Origin: Echinococcus granulosus
Taxonomy: Eukaryota > Platyhelminthes > Cestoda > Cyclophyllidea > Taeniidae
Assembly: GCF_000524195.1 (NCBI RefSeq)
Contig: NW_020170494.1
Location: 76,977-140,976, forward strand
DNA length: 64,000 bases
Reading direction: 5' to 3'
Position numbers and translations under genes: made by a program. This document shows, one piece after another, positions 60,601 through 64,000 of the stretch. The notes under the pieces are model-generated. The model searched no databases. It saw only the letters and a list, made by a program, of their open reading frames with translations, and was not told where the DNA came from. Position 1 is the stretch's first letter. Each line of letters begins with the position of its first letter.

Positions 60601-62110
60601 GCCAGACTGGATGAAATGCCTACGTTCAGATAATCTGGATAGCGTCCTAATGAAAGTGTCTCTTACGTTCTCTTCCTTCAACGCAGCTGGGGTGTCGGTG
60701 GCATTACTCGCTAAGGGCTTGGAATTTTCATTGTTTACCGAGCTAGGAAGACGTATAGTCGGCTCCACTGAGTGGTCGCACCACAGACTCCTGTTTCCGG
60801 TGGTTGAGTTGGCTTGGTTAGGCGGAAACGGCTTCACAGTTCCGCTGTATCGACGTCGGTGGCGCGGATGGTCACGATACAACGGTGACTTCGATTTGTC
60901 ATCGGTCACCGAGGCGAAGGTGGTGGAGCAGGTGAGAAGGCGAATTAGGCCTCTCCCAAACCGCCAGATGGACTTGGGGCTGACGATGGTGTTTAGTGGT
61001 GGTGGCAGAGTCGAGCCCTCGTCAAAGTAGCCAAGCCAGAGTTTGCTACGGGCAAACTTCCACTCAGTATCGGCCTGGTTCTGCCAAACAAAATCCTTAC
61101 AATCAATTATTATTTATTTATACGAAAATTTTCTTTTCTTGTAAAGTTGCTGGAATATTTTTACGGATCTTCGTGCGTTACGATCACTTCCAAACAAGGC
61201 ATTATGTTAATAGTGGTTTTTTAAATATATAAAGTGTCATTTCCTCTCGCTGATTTTTGATAGATTTGAAAAGATCAACTGATCACCAGTCCCATCTCAA
61301 TTTTGGTTCAAGAAAACCTGAAACATATCAATTTTTAGTGGTATCAAACAATTTTGAACTTAGTTGGATTTTTCCCATTCGCTTGATCTGAAAATTGGTT
61401 GGTATTGAAATGGTTGCCTATATTTTGCAGCGTTTTACATTATTTGATTTACAAAGCAGTAGTCTTATTGAATAACAGAAAATAGCTAATGATTTAGCGA
61501 TTAGTTAAAGGACAAAAAAATAGTCATAAAATTACCTCGGTTAGTCTTATCGGTAAGCTCTTTTGCAACAGGGGAGTCAGTAAGCGTGTGAATGGATAAA
61601 AATCGTGATTTGCTAGCCGACGACTGCATGATCGCCCTTCTACGAATAAAATTTTGATGACTTAGTCTAAATTATAAAAAAAACTGCTATTTCAGACATG
61701 ATGTCCGGAGCCGGGTCAAGAAGAGACGAAATGCAATTTCTGGTATTTTGTGGCCAGGTCAGTAGTGCGTGTACGAGCCGATTTTATCGCCGACTCCACT
61801 GGCACCGAAAGTCTGGACTGCTCGACACCATTTATCATTAGTTGGCGATTAGATAAGTCATTGGTTAAAAAGATAGCTTGCCTGAATGGTCTGGAAGGAG
61901 TTAGACATCATTGCGATGAGCATATTAACGAGTACAATTATGGCCATGGCGTGATAGATCATCAGGAGTATCTCGCCCACAGTCACTGTCACCTGGGCCG
62001 ATTTCAAGTCGACCACTTTGCCCTCGGCATCCTTTGTCTGAAGGCGGTACTGATTTATCTGCGTCACACCAAAAAGATGCCAAAAGAGAGCTTGATAGGA
62101 TCGCAGAAGG
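54687..62110 (-). CDS. TRPC-type cation channel, C-terminal half
   Basis: Minus-strand exons: 62110-61882, 61080-about 60530, 59340-59302, 59028-58913, 58194-57933 and 55037-54687. The first covers the pore helix ([12 protein letters not shown]) and S6 ([20 protein letters not shown]). The next opens with the TRP box region [20 protein letters not shown] and LPPPLN, diagnostic of TRPC channels. The exons with [14 protein letters not shown] and [17 protein letters not shown] match the conserved CIRB/coiled-coil region. The tail is a Ser/Pro/Gln-rich extension ending in RRAQPRHQR. The intron after the S6 exon uses a GC donor (CAG/GCAAGC). The 3' end of the 61080 exon and its link to 59340 are not resolved. 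Ankyrin repeats and S1-S5 were not found and should lie upstream. Expected role: plasma-membrane Ca2+/Na+ entry channel. Confidence 0.88.
56505..56740 (-). mobile_element. interspersed element copy E, inverted, in TRPC intron
   Basis: Read on the minus strand it starts AGTAGGGTTTGGAGCTACTA (as copy A). Near 56610-56500 it carries CCTCTTTTGAG, GGTCAACCTCC, GCGTCAGCCA and AAGAAACACCCA in the order found in copy C at 29.9-30.0 kb. It therefore links the heads of copies A/B with the body of copy C. Confidence 0.6.
56742..56770 (+). repeat. (TA)n tract flanking element copy E
   Basis: Imperfect TATA repeat immediately next to the head of the inverted element copy. Confidence 0.8.
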
Positions 62111-64000
62111 CTGTTGATAAAAAAGGAAAAATTTCAAATGACTATTTATTTTCCGGTCGATTGAAAGGGTATGCAATGAAGCGGAATTTCTAATCTTACT
62201 GGGGTAGAAAATTTGGTCATTATGTTGGACATAACTATATAAATTTGTTGCTCAGTCTCTAATTGAAGTCTCTAAGGTAGAAATAAGGGTAAACAATCAA
62301 TACCCCACGTAATTCTTGGCCGTCAAACTCTTTCAAATTGATTTTGTTTTATCCAAGTTAGTTCATCCAACGGCATACTGCAGGTGATAATTTTCTAGAA
62401 ATTGTCAAAATCCTAGCGTAGATGTAATTTTATGTTTAATAATGGAAACTGCATATCTAGAGTGTGTTAATCGACTTCACAGTCTTGTTTCACAATGGAA
62501 AATTGTGGCATACATAAGGATTCCTTCAGCTGTGGCCTAAATAAGTGTGTTCTTTCAATTTTTTGAGTGATAAGAAGATTTAAAAGCCTCTAGCAGCGTC
62601 ATTGCGTCAGCTTGACAAAACTTTCAAAAGCAACCCGAAAAACTGCACCTTAAACCAACAAGTTACCATTCAAAAACCAATCATCAAATTTTGTTAATAC
62701 TGGCGGTAACCAACATGTTACTTCCAGACCTTATTTGTAATTTCTCGATAGACACAAACTTTCTAATGACTGGGTGGTTTGATGGATGATATTCAAAAGC
62801 GATCTGATTTGCTAGGTACCAGATATACCAGGCGAAATCCACCCAACTCACAATGCGCTTTTGGAGGTGGGATTTGACAATACAAACGGATAGTTTGTGT
62901 GTTTATGGAAGGAAGCTTAATTTGATCCGTCAATTTTCGTCTTTGGTCTAACTTGCCTCGGCGGTGGCGAAGAAAGTTGTATCTTCCTTCCAGCCGTCTG
63001 AGTCCACAGGTTCCAGCTTTAATCCATGACGTTAGCATTCACATCTGTACTTCCGTTTTCTTGAGACTTCCATAACTAAAGATTTCTAGCAACAATTACT
63101 TCTCCCAGTCGTGCTCTAATGAAAGCGCTTGTTCCTTGGAACCGACTTTTAACAAGTTCTACCATGTGTTGTCAATGCACTGTAACAAAAACGCCCACTT
63201 GTGTAATTGCCTACCCTAGAAAATGTTGGTCTTATCATCATAATGTTGGCTTTTGAAGCCAAACCGGAGCAATTTATGCAGGCGTTTCCCATGGAGGAGG
63301 CCTATCATAAAGTAGCTTAATGGGGTAGCGAGAAGTTATGGAGGAATAGCCTAAGGGCAATAAAAGGGCAAGCGTATTTCCCAAACTTCAGCTAGCTGTA
63401 TATTTATTGTTCTCATCAAATCATATTTATCGGTCAATGCATTTTTGCAAAATAATTTTCTAATCAGGATTTCATTCCACTTACCTATAAGCACTTATGG
63501 TCTTCTGCAAGTTTTTGTTTACTCACAATGGTGACAATTGGAGTTCACCTGTTCTTTGGGGCTTGTAGCACTTTCCAAGACATTTCAAAACATTTTTTGG
63601 TAATTTTGCCCAAAAAACTATTTCTTACTACAGCTGCTCTTTTTTGATAACACATGTGCTTCAATCTTGCGTAAATTCCTAGCGTAGAGAAGAAATTTCG
63701 AGTTTACTTTGAAAATAAAGTCAAATAAGAGCAAGATTTCACAGAATATACTATGAATGAATTTTGCACCCATATTAACATAAGTTGACTTTTGACACAA
63801 TTTTCTTTATTATCTCTAGTCATTTATTCTAATACAACCCTTTACAGCTATACCATAAGTACTAATAATAAAACTACCATTTACTCGCAGGAGATTAATA
63901 GGGAAGGGGTAGTGAAGCAGTCAAAATAACGGATCTTTTAATTAGTTTTATCTTTAAAATTAAAACGTAATTTAATAAAGAACATGGCAGAGATAAAGAA
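62111..64000. other. AT-rich, probably TRPC intron
   Basis: Given the phase-2 start of the TRPC pore exon at 62110, this should be intron leading to S1-S5 exons. I could not recognise such an exon here; the open frame at 62793-63038 (minus) does not resemble TRPC. Confidence 0.4.

Noticed and set aside
60611..61030. Plus-strand 139-codon open frame
   Set aside because: It lies opposite the TRPC exon carrying the EWKFAR box; no splice or domain support of its own.
62793..63038. Minus-strand frame as an upstream TRPC exon
   Set aside because: The sequence has no transmembrane span and no similarity to the S1-S5 region or ankyrin repeats.
1..64000. CRISPR arrays, tRNA, rRNA and prokaryotic operons
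   Set aside because: No regular spacer-repeat array, no tRNA-like B box within a cloverleaf context, and the gene structure is clearly eukaryotic.

Overview
This is a nuclear genomic window from a metazoan. The gene set (UBR7, NOP2, ILKAP, SNIP1, JMJD4, a TRPC channel, a CCN matricellular protein, a PCTAIRE/PFTAIRE-type CDK) is animal. Many introns are only 35-44 nt, mixed with AT-rich introns of several hundred bases. Together with the strong divergence from vertebrate homologues, this fits a parasitic flatworm, most likely a tapeworm. The species assignment is inference; no ribosomal or mitochondrial marker is present. One 100-N assembly gap lies at 48575-48674.

Layout. 0.8-1.9 kb: a TATA-driven three-exon gene for a small secreted, neuropeptide-like precursor (+). 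4.3-11.8 kb: phase-consistent minus-strand exons of at least two genes I cannot name; one probably carries a transmembrane segment. 14.6-22.0 kb is a gene-dense block: UBR7 (+) converges tail-to-tail on NOP2 (-, 78 bp between stop codons), and NOP2 diverges from ILKAP (+) across 1.2 kb. 22.5-27.5 kb: a CCN-like secreted protein without a recognisable IGFBP module (+), facing SNIP1 (-). 28.5-30.7 kb: several degraded copies of one interspersed element, with another inverted copy at 56.5 kb. 31.0-32.2 kb: the membrane-spanning end and 4.1/PDZ-type tail of a neurexin-IV/glycophorin-C-like protein (+).

32-47 kb: mostly noncoding, with a divergent PGTAIRE cyclin-dependent kinase (-). Downstream of it are three tandemly duplicated, symmetric phase-0 Ser/Pro-rich exons that may form its tail. 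48.7-53.3 kb: JMJD4 (+, 5' end unresolved next to the gap) and an intronless BTB/POZ gene (+). 54.7-62.1 kb: the pore, TRP box and long cytoplasmic tail of a TRPC cation channel (-), whose N-terminal half lies beyond the window or was not found.

There is no operon-like functional cluster. The housekeeping genes touch ubiquitin signalling (UBR7), rRNA methylation (NOP2), translation-factor hydroxylation (JMJD4) and phosphatase/kinase signalling (ILKAP, CDK). The gene models of UBR7, NOP2, ILKAP, CCN and SNIP1 were assembled by hand, and all their exons close in phase.
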